This document shows positions 26,968-35,700 of a DNA stretch of 64,000 nucleotides, in pieces (positions within the stretch are counted from its first letter, which is position 1; each line of letters opens with the position of its first letter). Source of the stretch: Adhaeribacter rhizoryzae (GTDB lineage Bacteria > Bacteroidota > Bacteroidia > Cytophagales > Hymenobacteraceae). A program made the translations under genes and the position numbers. The stretch covers positions 62,001 to 126,000 of the forward strand of contig NZ_VWSF01000009.1 of assembly GCF_008629685.1 (NCBI RefSeq), in the 5' to 3' direction. Under the pieces are notes generated by a model. That model was not told the DNA's origin. It ran no database searches and saw nothing but the letters and a program-made list of their open reading frames with translations.

Positions 26968-27894
26968 TTATTTCCGCACTGCTAAAGGTTCATTCCATAA
27001 ATTTTCGGGGTAAACGTTTTGCGCTATTAACTGCCGCAAAGTTTGCTCCGCCACTGGTTTATCGGCCGGATACGTTACCCCAAACCACTTTTCGGGGGTA
27101 GGCAATATTTTTACCGAAGTAATATTCTTTTGCACCAGATTATCTACCACCACCGGCAAATAAAATTCGGCTTTGGGCTGATGCGCTTGCTTTTCTAAAA
27201 ACTCCCGGAAATATTCTTCAAAATATCGAAATATAGTAGCCGGAAAACCGGTCAGGTTCATCGATACCACTTCGTTGCCGGTAAGCTTTATTTCCTGGTT
27301 ATTGGGTGTTTTGGCAATAATGCCGCTGGGCGTTTGTTCTATATGCGTTTGTTCGGTAATACTTACCAGGTTGCCCGCCGCATCTACCTCGCAAATACCC
27401 CGCGATACCGCCCCGTGCTCCGACAAGGTATTGAGTAACTTAAAACCCACCATGGCCGGCTGACCCGTAGTATCTTCTTTTAAATAATCGGCCATTATTT
27501 TAAAAGAATAATAGCCGTAAAAATCATCGCCGTTAATAACCGCAAAAGGGCTGGTTACTTTAGCCGCCGCTACCCAAACGGCGTGCCCGGTACCCCAGGG
27601 TTTTACCCGGTTTTCGGGTACGGTAAAGCCTTCGGGTAAAATATCGAGTTCCTGCAACACATAATCTACGGCTATTTTACCGGCAAACCGGGGCAGCAGC
27701 GTTTCTTTAAAACTGGCTAACAACGACTCCCGGATTACAAACACGACCTGCCCAAAACCGGCCTTAATTGCATCGTAAATAGAATAATCTATAATGGTTT
27801 CGCCGCTGGGGCCAAATTGTTCCAGTTGTTTTAAGCTGCCGTAGCGGGTTGCCATGCCCGCTGCCATCACCACCAATGTTGGTTTTATAGCCAT
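26968..27894 (-). CDS. Sugar-1-phosphate nucleotidyltransferase-family protein
   Basis: 308 residues of the NTP-transferase (GT-A-like) fold: VVMAAGMATRYGSLKQ (8-23, nucleotide-binding G-x-G/R loop variant), VINGDDFYG (metal-binding Asp) and GTGHAVW. It is shorter than GlmU and has no left-handed helix acyltransferase domain. It probably couples a sugar 1-phosphate from the kinase gene 1 bp downstream to UTP or another NTP. First gene of a four-gene operon (27894 down to 23634) whose predicted promoter is about 520 bp upstream. Confidence 0.87.
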   Translation of the reverse strand: MAIKPTLVVMAAGMATRYGSLKQLEQFGPSGETIIDYSIYDAIKAGFGQVVFVIRESLLASFKETLLPRFAGKIAVDYVLQELDILPEGFTVPENRVKPWGTGHAVWVAAAKVTSPFAVINGDDFYGYYSFKIMADYLKEDTTGQPAMVGFKLLNTLSEHGAVSRGICEVDAAGNLVSITEQTHIEQTPSGIIAKTPNNQEIKLTGNEVVSMNLTGFPATIFRYFEEYFREFLEKQAHQPKAEFYLPVVVDNLVQKNITSVKILPTPEKWFGVTYPADKPVAEQTLRQLIAQNVYPENLWNEPLAVRK

Positions 27895-27963
27895 TTTTTA
27901 CTTTATATTTTGCGCCGCCGATAAAAAATTCTGTATCAGCTTTTATTAACTTTTTATTTATAT

Positions 27964-28042
27964 CAGGATTTTCGCAAATCTTTTTTAATCTTTAAACCTT
28001 CCCCGCTAAAGGAAAATTTTTGACTCTTTTGCGGAAGTCCTA
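27964..28042. repeat. Inverted-end element related to the one at 7751
   Basis: CAGGATTTTCGCAAA (27964-27978) faces TTTTGCGGAAGTCCTA (28027-28042); the 13-base arms differ at two positions. About 80 bp, non-coding. Confidence 0.4.
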
Positions 28043-28247
28043 TTTAAATATTATTAAAACCAGATCTTCTGGGAGCATAAAACCTCATTAGCCTAATCGC
28101 CAGAAGATTGTTTCTGTTGAAGGAATCATCTCTTGGGCCGGAAAATCTTCGGCATTTGGGATTTAATACCCATGGTTAAGCTGCGCGTAAAAACCACTTA
28201 ATTTAAAGCTTTACCTATACAGACTCATTATTTTGCTGCACCCATCT

Positions 28248-28298
28248 CATTGCAGCGGTAACTTACCGGTTTACTTAGGATAAGATACCGCTGTAATG
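28248..28298. repeat. 17-bp stem-loop in the leader
   Basis: CATTGCAGCGGTAACTT (28248-28264) pairs with AAGATACCGCTGTAATG (28282-28298) with two mismatches and a 17-base loop. Confidence 0.5.
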
Positions 28299-28421
28299 CG
28301 GCGAATACATTAAAATAATTGTGGTGGATAGATTTTACTTTTGTATGCTAAATTTTAGTTTGCATTCGCTTTTCAAACCCAATTAAACCAGACTGGTTTT
28401 TCTAATTTAACTTTTGGTTAT

Positions 28422-28452
28422 TAAACATAAGCATTAGTTTTTAAAGATCAAA
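28422..28452 (-). promoter_or_regulatory. Promoter of the nucleotidyltransferase-kinase-CBM9-GH109 operon
   Basis: Minus-strand TTTG (28452-28449), 19-bp spacer, TATGTTTA (28429-28422; one base off TAnnTTTG). Aligned to the GH20 promoter the boxes and operator fall in the same places within 1 bp, which supports both predictions. Confidence 0.6.
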
Positions 28453-28468
28453 CTAATCTTAAAAAAAA

Positions 28469-28514
28469 TGTGCTCGTACACACATGTATAATATCCTAAA
28501 TGTGCACGTACATC
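28469..28514. promoter_or_regulatory. Tandem LacI-type operators
   Basis: TGTGCTCGTACACA (28469-28482) and TGTGCACGTACATC (28501-28514). Centres are 32 bp apart, three helical turns, so two dimers would bind the same DNA face. They lie about 57 and 89 bp upstream of the predicted start. Confidence 0.68.
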
Positions 28515-28620
28515 ATAAAAACAGGTACAATAACAATTAGCGTGTTTGCATTACTGGTTGCGCCTAACGGCACTATCCGCCACAATTCTTTATGATTGTG
28601 GCTTAATAATTTTGGGGTGA

Positions 28621-29073
28621 TCTTAACAGTATTATTATTAGTTGTTTTATGCGCTTAAATTACAAGAGCCCTGCTGCGCTCGTCGAAACAACTAATATTT
28701 ACTTTATGAGGTTGTAATAGATCCTTCGACAAGCTCAGGATGACTCAGTAGTAAACATTTAAGCGCAAGTTTTATCTTAATAATGGTATTAATACTACTA
28801 TTATATAGCCCTGAATGGGCTTAATAATACAGCCCAGGGTGCAGCCCTGGGAACACGCACATACCAGTAAAAAGCCCTGAAAGGGCGAAATATTGCTTTT
28901 AGAATATTCCGCCCTTTCAGGGCTTTTGTACTGGTATGTGGCTTTTCGATGGGCGCTGCCCATCGCTAGAATATTTCGCCCCGTTGGGGCTGAACAGTTA
29001 TTGAGGAGGATTAAACACTATAATAATTACCATTAGCTAAAACTTTACAGGCCTTAAAGACCTGCGAAGTTTT
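28621..29073. repeat. Cluster of palindromic repeats
   Basis: Several nested palindromes: TGCGCTTAAAT / ATTTAAGCGCA (near 28650 and 28758), CAGCCCAGGG / CCCTGGG (28830-28850), AGCCCTGAAAGGGC and its inverted copy GCCCTTTCAGGGCT (28870-28925), GATGGGC / GCCCATC (28949-28965) and AAAACTT...AAGTTTT with CAGG / CCTG (29039-29073). The last, just beyond the permease stop on its strand, may be that gene's terminator. The rest look like stacked intergenic elements. Confidence 0.55.
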
Positions 29074-29161
29074 AACCAATGGCTGCTGGTTTAGACAATT
29101 TGGAATAAACTCTGCCCTTAAAAAGCCGGCAAACTTGCCTTAACGGAACACTTCAAGTACT

Positions 29162-30430
29162 CTACTTCTGGACTTTATAGAAAATAGCGCCGAACAGGAA
29201 AATAACTACGTAGCAAATAATTGGTAGGTAATAGGCGGCTGCTACATCTTGGTTGGCCACAATACCCATAATGGGCGGAAACACAGCCCCGCCAACTACG
29301 CCCATTACAATAAAAGACGAACCCTGCTGCGTGTGTTTACCTAAATTTTTCAGACCCAAGCTGAAAATAGTCGGGAACATGATACTGAAAAAGAAGTTGA
29401 GCAGCAGCAAGGCCACAAAAGAAACTGTACCCCAGCTTTGCGCAATAATTAGGCACATTAGAATATTAGCCAGCGCGTAAGTAGCCAGTAATTTGTTAGG
29501 AGCAATAAATTTCATCAGGAAGGTGCCCACAAAGCGGCCTACCATCATCATTACCATAAATATTAATCCAAAATAATAGGCGGCTATTTCGGGGGTAAGG
29601 CCCATTTTTTCTTCGCCGTAAAAAATAAAGAAAGCCCAGGTACCCGATTGGGCGGCCACGTTAAAGAACTGCGCAATACAAGCCCAAATAAAATGCCGGT
29701 GCTGAAATAATTTTTTGGGTGCTTTTAAAGTTGCCGGCTCCATGCCTACCTCGTAGGTATCGGTGCTAACCACGTGCGGATCGGTGAGGGTGGGTACTTT
29801 TACAAAAGCAAACGCAATGGCCAGTAAGGTAATAACCACGCCTATTATGGTGTATAATATTTTAACCGAATCGAGTTCGCCGGGGGTGCCGGTGCGCAAT
29901 AAGAAATAACCACCAATTACCGGGCCTATAACGGCACCCAACCCGTTAAACGCCTGGGCAAAATTTAAGCGCTGGTCGCTGGTACGCTGGTCGCCGAGCG
30001 AAGCAATAAACGGGTGCGCTACGGCTTCTAAGGTGGCCAGGCCGCAACCCAGAATAAATAAAGCTACCCGGAAAAACCCAAACGACTCGGAACCGGCCGC
30101 CGGCACAAATAAAAAGGCCCCTACCGCATACAAAAATAAACCCAACAAAACGCCCATTTTATACCCGAAGCGCTTCATAAACAAACCGGCCGGCACACCC
30201 ATAATAAAATAAGCACCAAACACCGAAAACTGCACCAAACCCGACTGGGTCTTAGATACATTCAATACATTCTGAAAATGTTTGTTTAGTACATCGCCCA
30301 TGGTAATGGCAATGCCCCACAGCATAAATAAGGAGGTAACAAAAACAAAGGTGGTGAAATACTTTTTTTCGGTAAAAGCGGCCGGCTGCGCAGGTACCCT
30401 GGCTTCGGACGAGGAAACGGGAGACATCAT
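29162..30430 (-). CDS. FHS-family sugar:H+ symporter (NagP/FucP-like MFS transporter)
   Basis: 422 residues, 12 hydrophobic segments, major facilitator fold of the fucose/glucose/N-acetylglucosamine permease family: FVTSLFMLWGIAITMGDVLN in helix 1, GAYFIMGVPAGLFMKRFGYK with the helix 2-3 loop motif, and AHPFIASLGD...RLNFAQAFNGLGAVIGPVIGG. It brings a monosaccharide across the inner membrane with protons. The flanking kinase operon and GH20 gene suggest N-acetylhexosamine. It is separated from the kinase operon by 1.27 kb and has no visible operator, so its control may be separate. Confidence 0.9.
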   Translation of the reverse strand: MMSPVSSSEARVPAQPAAFTEKKYFTTFVFVTSLFMLWGIAITMGDVLNKHFQNVLNVSKTQSGLVQFSVFGAYFIMGVPAGLFMKRFGYKMGVLLGLFLYAVGAFLFVPAAGSESFGFFRVALFILGCGLATLEAVAHPFIASLGDQRTSDQRLNFAQAFNGLGAVIGPVIGGYFLLRTGTPGELDSVKILYTIIGVVITLLAIAFAFVKVPTLTDPHVVSTDTYEVGMEPATLKAPKKLFQHRHFIWACIAQFFNVAAQSGTWAFFIFYGEEKMGLTPEIAAYYFGLIFMVMMMVGRFVGTFLMKFIAPNKLLATYALANILMCLIIAQSWGTVSFVALLLLNFFFSIMFPTIFSLGLKNLGKHTQQGSSFIVMGVVGGAVFPPIMGIVANQDVAAAYYLPIICYVVIFLFGAIFYKVQK

Positions 30431-30706
30431 GATTTAAATAAAATAAGCTAATTGGCGGTATAAAAAGGTAAAGAAACTAATAATTTCGTTTTAGCGGCAT
30501 ATTTTTCGGTCTGGCAGTATAAAATTATCGGTTTGTTAACGGCTACAGTTTCTGGTTAACCAGCAAATATTGCTTACCCCAGCAGCTTAAATATTGCCGG
30601 AGCAAAAGCAATATTGCGGCCAGCCAGACCTGGAATTACGGACTGATTAAACCAGTTTATCTTTTCTAAATTTTGGTTTCGCGCCGGTTCTTTCTAATTT
30701 CATCTT

Positions 30707-31522
30707 ATGATTTCGCTTAAAGTATTTACCCGCTTACTGCTTTTCTTCTTTGTTTACGGCGCTTTCAGCTCCTTTGCCCTGGCCCAGCAACCAACTTTGC
30801 CAACGGTAATCCCCTCACCCGCTGCTGATTCGCTAAAGTTAACGCCTAAGCCTTTTGTGTTGTTCGATAGCCTGAATTACCGTTTTATTGGCGATGGTAA
30901 CTTCACGCGGGGCAATATAAACCGCACACTGGCGGTTGCCCGCGCCGAAATAATTGTAAACGGACCGGTAATTTCGGTATCTACGAACCCACGGTTTGCT
31001 TACGGCAAGCAAAACCACGTACTCGCCGAGCGCGACGCATACATAGATTTATTTATTGATGTTTATAAACAGAAGCGGGTTTATGCCTTTAGTTTGGCTA
31101 CGCTGGAAAACAGTAATTTACGGGGCATTACGTTGCGGCAATTAGCCGGGGTAGGTTTGGGTTTGCGGCTGCTCCGGAAAGAACACCACACCTTATCTTT
31201 TACTAATGCGGTTATTCACGAATCTACTAATTTCCGGAGCCGCTCTACCGTAACCACCCAGCGCAATTCGGCCCGGTTAAAAGGCAGCCACACTTTTCTG
31301 GAAAATAAAATCAGGTTTAACCACATTACCTTTGTACAGCCATCTTTAGCCGATATTTCTAATTTTCGCTGGAACACGGTGGTTTCGGTGGAGCTACCCT
31401 TAACCAAATGGGTAACCCTGCGCACGGCTTTCGAAAATACCTACGAAAGCATTGTAGAGCCCAACCGCAAAAAAAACGACAGCCGCTTAACGGTGGGGAT
31501 TGCTTTTGGCAACCGGCCGTAA
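30707..31522 (+). CDS. DUF481-like outer-membrane protein
   Basis: 271 residues with a signal peptide ending ALAQ and repeated amphipathic beta strands, resembling the DUF481 family of salt-induced or uncharacterised outer-membrane barrels (DGNFTRGNINRTLAVARAEI, YAFSLATLENSNLRGITLRQLAGVGLGLRLL, VTLRTAFENTYE). No catalytic motif. It is divergent from the permease with 276 bp between and alone on the plus strand. A possible -7 element at 30666-30674 is one base too long. Role unknown. Confidence 0.78.
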   Translation: MISLKVFTRLLLFFFVYGAFSSFALAQQPTLPTVIPSPAADSLKLTPKPFVLFDSLNYRFIGDGNFTRGNINRTLAVARAEIIVNGPVISVSTNPRFAYGKQNHVLAERDAYIDLFIDVYKQKRVYAFSLATLENSNLRGITLRQLAGVGLGLRLLRKEHHTLSFTNAVIHESTNFRSRSTVTTQRNSARLKGSHTFLENKIRFNHITFVQPSLADISNFRWNTVVSVELPLTKWVTLRTAFENTYESIVEPNRKKNDSRLTVGIAFGNRP

Positions 31523-32198
31523 GCGCATAGCTTCTACTTAACTTAATTTAGGCCCCAAACGCTAAAAAAAGAAGCTGACCGGTTTAGCTGTTAATCTGGC
31601 TTCTGTCATTAGCGGCAGCTTTGTCATGCGCTTATTTAAGCCTAGATTAAGCATAGTTGTTTTAGCCTCATTGGTGCTTATGCGCAGCACATGATAAACG
31701 GTCAACTGCTTTGCCTGGTTAATTTCTAACTTAGCGACACTTATAATATTCAGACGCTTCGCGGAAAAACGTTACTGGTCTAAAATATTTTTTCAATATT
31801 TCACCATCATATTATAACCTTTTTATTTGGTTATTATAACCGCTATCCGCTTTATTAAATATATTATTTATTTAATATAACGTGTTTTAACGCCTGCTTT
31901 CCTATCAGGTGATTTACCACCAGCTATCCTGTTCTAAATAGTGCAGCTAATAATTTCAGCAGAAAATACCATCTTGTTTTTTGTACCTATACTATGCTAA
32001 TGCAGAATAGAAATTTTACAAGCATTTTCTAAAATCCGGAAAAAACCATCCCATTTCCGGATTTGCAACTACCTCTTACAATTCAAATAAATACGCTAAA
32101 AACCTAATTTGGCCTTTAAACATATATTTTATCATATATTTATATTCTGGCATATATTTAGACTTATAAAAGAGGAAATCCTAGTAAAACTAACTTAA
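31523..32198. other. 676-bp AT-rich region before the adhesin cluster
   Basis: No gene seen. Holds a perfect 11-bp inverted repeat at 32032-32064 and the first copy of the duplicated 60-bp segment (from 32145), plus many short ATAT tracts. Confidence 0.55.
32032..32064. terminator. CCGGA hairpin upstream of the first leader ORF
   Basis: AAATCCGGAAA (32032-32042) and TTTCCGGATTT (32054-32064) form an 11-bp stem with an 11-base loop. A related CCGGAAAA palindrome lies at a similar distance before the second leader ORF (37516-37534). Terminator or regulatory stem; function not settled. Confidence 0.4.
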
Positions 32199-32204
32199 AT
32201 GAAC
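32145..32204 (+). repeat. Duplicated 60-bp promoter/leader segment, copy 1
   Basis: Begins TTCTGGCATATATTTAGACT and runs into the ATGAAC of the small ORF. Same length as the copy at 37636-37695, with 52 of 60 bases identical and no gap. Confidence 0.7.
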
Positions 32205-32363
32205 ATGAACAAGCAAACTACTGGCGCAACTAACACCAAATTTGTTACCAACCCTGCTGAAAAGGTTGAATCATTTAAGGCTATAATAAAACTGTTTGTA
32301 ATCTCAATGGAACATCCAGCTTATATAAAAATACCGAGAATAATCAGAACCCCTATTAGATAA
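32199..32363 (+). CDS. Small ORF upstream of adhesin 1 (54 aa, possible peptide)
   Basis: 54 codons beginning MNMNKQTTG. Its C-terminal part KLFVISMEHPAYIKIPR aligns with RLFVLSMQLPVYINIPG of the small ORF at 37690 (10 of 17 identical), pattern LFVxSMxxPxYIxIP. Both follow the duplicated 60-bp segment and precede an adhesin gene by over 400 bp. There is no signal peptide or transmembrane helix. It could be a leader peptide, a secreted peptide precursor, or a duplicated non-coding stretch with a chance frame. I do not recognise a family. Confidence 0.45.
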   Translation: MNMNKQTTGATNTKFVTNPAEKVESFKAIIKLFVISMEHPAYIKIPRIIRTPIR

Positions 32364-32795
32364 TATTACTTGTTGTTTCAGGAAGGCCATTCCTACTGCA
32401 ATAACTAATACATATATTAATTAAAATATATTAATTTTTTATTTTAATATTTACGTTTTAAATTCGAACTATTAATTTATAATCCTAAAAATTAAATAAT
32501 AAATGCCACGGCTTACAACCTTTACCCAAACCTGTTTTAGCAGGGGCAGAAAACCTTAACAAACGCTATTAAATACCCGATAATCGCTTAAACTAATACT
32601 TTAGTTACCAAACATAAGTAACTAAAGGAAGGAAAAACTGAATAATTCAGCTATTGCTCTAAACCAAACCTACTAAGCAAGCCTCATCAGCTGCGACTAA
32701 ATAGCTTACTAAGTCCGTAGCGAGTTGTTTAATCCAAAAAAATCATAGATTACTTAAACCCTAATAAAAACGCTTAACCCTTTAACCCTAATTTT
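32364..32795. other. Leader between small ORF and adhesin 1
   Basis: 432 bp, AT-rich. Near its end ACCCTAA occurs at 32759-32765 and 32786-32791, with ACCCTTT between (32778-32783). No gene seen. Confidence 0.5.
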
Positions 32796-35700
32796 ATGCA
32801 AAAGAATTTTACCCATTTAATTACCGCTATCAGTCGGGCCCGCAACCACCGGGCTGTGATAGCAACTTTATTGTTATTTATGCTGCTGTTGCTAGCGAAG
32901 TCAGCATCGGCACAGACATTATCAATTTACAACAATGATTTTAGCAACAGTTCTAGTGTTAGCATAACAAGAACTCGTGGAGAATCAATGACAGTAACAT
33001 CTGGTCTTCTCTCAATTAAAGGTAACCAAGGTGGGACCAAAGGCTACGAGGGATACGTTGTAACCGCAAATTCAATTACTTTCTATCCAGGGATCACCTA
33101 TACAATCTCGATAAAAGCGCGAACGCCAAATTCTACGTTGGGTAAAATTGAAATTACCCGGGGAACAACACAAGCAAATGCTCGGAGTAGTTCAGGAAAT
33201 AGAATACTGTCTTCAAATACAAATAACATTACAGCTACTAACCCCAGCACTAATTTCAATGAAATTTCGACCCAATTTACAGTAACATCTACTCAAAGCT
33301 TATACATTGGGTTTTATTTAGTAAGTACTGGCAATGGCGCGGACGCGGATTTAGATGATATAATAATTACTGGTACATGTAATACCTCCCCAACAGTAAA
33401 TATCACTAACCCAGCCGCAGTTTGTACTCCTAGCACTGTGGACTTAACGGAGTCGGCCATTATAAACGGAAGTACCACGAATTTAACCTATACATATTTC
33501 ACCGACGCTGCTGCTACTACGGCACTAAATAATCCCAGTGCTGTAACGACCTCTGGCACTTACTATATCAAAGGAACCAATGCTGTTGGATGTTTTGCTA
33601 TCAAGCCAGTAGTTGTTACTATAAATACGGTACCAACTGCTCCTACTACTACTAATGCGGATCGGTGTGGTACAGGCAAAGTTACTTTAAGAGCAGTGGG
33701 TGCACCATCAGGCAGTTCCTACCGCTGGTATGATGCCTTTGGGGATATTATTTCTGGAGAAACAGGGCCTACCTATGAGCCTACTATTAGCAGCACGCAA
33801 AATTTCTACGCTACGGTGGTAAGAAATGGCTGTGAAAGCCCCAAAACCCTTGTTACAGCTACTGTAAATAGCCTTCCAGATGCACCAACTGTCTCAGGAA
33901 TTCCATTAAAAGCAGGAACAACCGAAATCACGGTTTGTACTGGTAGTACAGCAACGCTTACGGCTAACGGCGCTCCTGATGGAGGTTCTTATAAATGGTT
34001 TACAACAGAATCAGACGGAACAGCAATAAGTACGAACCTTTCTGGAACAGGTAATACTACTTACAGCCCTACTTTAATAAATAATACTACTTCTCCAATA
34101 ATAACTTCTTTCTATGTAGAAGCAATCAATCCTAGTAGCCTGGGTGGTTGTACAAGCGCTACCAGAACTAAAGTAGATATTACCGTTAACCCACTACCTA
34201 CTGTTACATTAGGCGCAATCACTCCTGTATGTGTTACTGCTACAGCCTTTGAACTTACAATTGGCTCACCTGCAGGCGGAAGCTATAGCGGCACAGGTGT
34301 AACTGCTGTTTCCAATCCGGATCAAACTACTACCTGGATGTTTGACCCAACTGTTGCTGGTGCCGGCGTACATATTATTACTTATACTTACCAAGACCCA
34401 ACTACTACTTGCTTAAACAAAGCAACAACTCCAATACAAGTTTCTCCGGTTGCCACTGCTGGCACATTTGCTCCGGTATGCTCCGGTAGCACTTTGACTT
34501 TAGGAACACCGACTGCTCCTAATTTAACTGGTATGACTTATACCTGGACAGCTACTAACCCTGCTAACCAAGGCTTATTATCAGCCAATAATGTAGCCCA
34601 GCCAATTGTTACTTTAACTAATCCAGGTACTGAACCCCTAGATTATACTTTTAATTTAGAGGTTAATTCTCCTGGTTGCGAAACTACCAGCAGTAGTGTT
34701 ACCATAACTGTTAAGCCAGCCATAACAAGTAACAATCTGACTGCTCCGGAAAAAGTTACTTTTTGTGATAGCGGTGACCCAGCAGAAATAACTGGCACAG
34801 CAGCCGCTGGTGGTAATGGAATCTTTTCTTACGTTTGGGAGAGCAGCACGATTTCAACAACGGCTGGTTTTACCCAAATAATTGGCGCTACTGAAATAAA
34901 CTATAATCCTGGTTTACTTACCAAAACCACCTACTTCCGGCGGGTAGTAACTTCCGATGGCTGCCCTAGTACCAGCAATGTTATTACAATTACCATAAAC
35001 CCTAATCCAACTGTAGCCGAAATTTTTGGCAATGGCCCTGTATGTGTTGGAAAAACTATTAACCTAACTAATAATACACCTAATGGTGTTTGGAGCAGTT
35101 CTGATGAAAATATAGCTACAGTTAGCTCTATTGGTATTGTAACAGGTATTAGAGCAGGTATTGTAACTATCAGTTATGAAGTAACTCAAAATGGCTGTTA
35201 TAACAAAGCTACAAAATCCATCACGGTTAATGCCTTACCACCAGTTTCCATATCTGGTTTGCCAACCGGGCCTATTTACTCTGGCGATAACAACATTACC
35301 CTTATTGGTTCTCCGGCAGGGGGAACCTTTAAATTAAACGGTATGAATATCGCTACTACAACTACCAATGGTGTTACTACGGCTATCTTTGTACCTTGCA
35401 ATGCAAGCACTACTAGTTCAAATACTATTACTTATGAGTACAACGGTACCTGTGCTAATACTGCAACTATCAATGTAAATGTTATTAAATCTGTTTACAG
35501 AGTAATAGTTCGTCCGGTTTCTTTCCCGGTATGCCCAAGTGTTAATACTAATTACTTTGCTACCGTAGTAAGAGACGCCGAAATTATCTACCCGTATAAA
35601 GTAAATGCTAACGGCCAGGCCATTGATGCTAATAATGTTCCCATAGTTCAGGATAATTCCTACCCTATTCCGAATCCGGATTATCCGTTTCCTACCGGCA

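Larger units (their letters stand above)
27895..28418 (-). promoter_or_regulatory. Long 5' leader of the kinase operon
   Basis: If the promoter at 28422-28452 is correct, about 520 nt are transcribed before the first start codon. The leader contains a 17-bp stem with two mismatches (28248-28264 against 28282-28298), an AATCTTCTGG-type inverted pair near 28063/28101 and an 80-bp inverted-end element. No ORF of note and no riboswitch class I recognise. Confidence 0.45.

Noticed and set aside
28772-28963. Minus-strand 63-codon frame
   Set aside because: Made up almost fully of stacked palindromic repeats.
32149-32163. Sigma-54-like GG-N10-GA in the duplicated 60-bp segment
   Set aside because: The -12 element would be GA and not GC, and no enhancer-binding protein gene is in the window.
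32757-32791. Telomere-like AACCCTAA repeats
   Set aside because: Only two or three copies in a bacterial leader; better explained by pairing with the 3' hairpin loop or by leader duplication.
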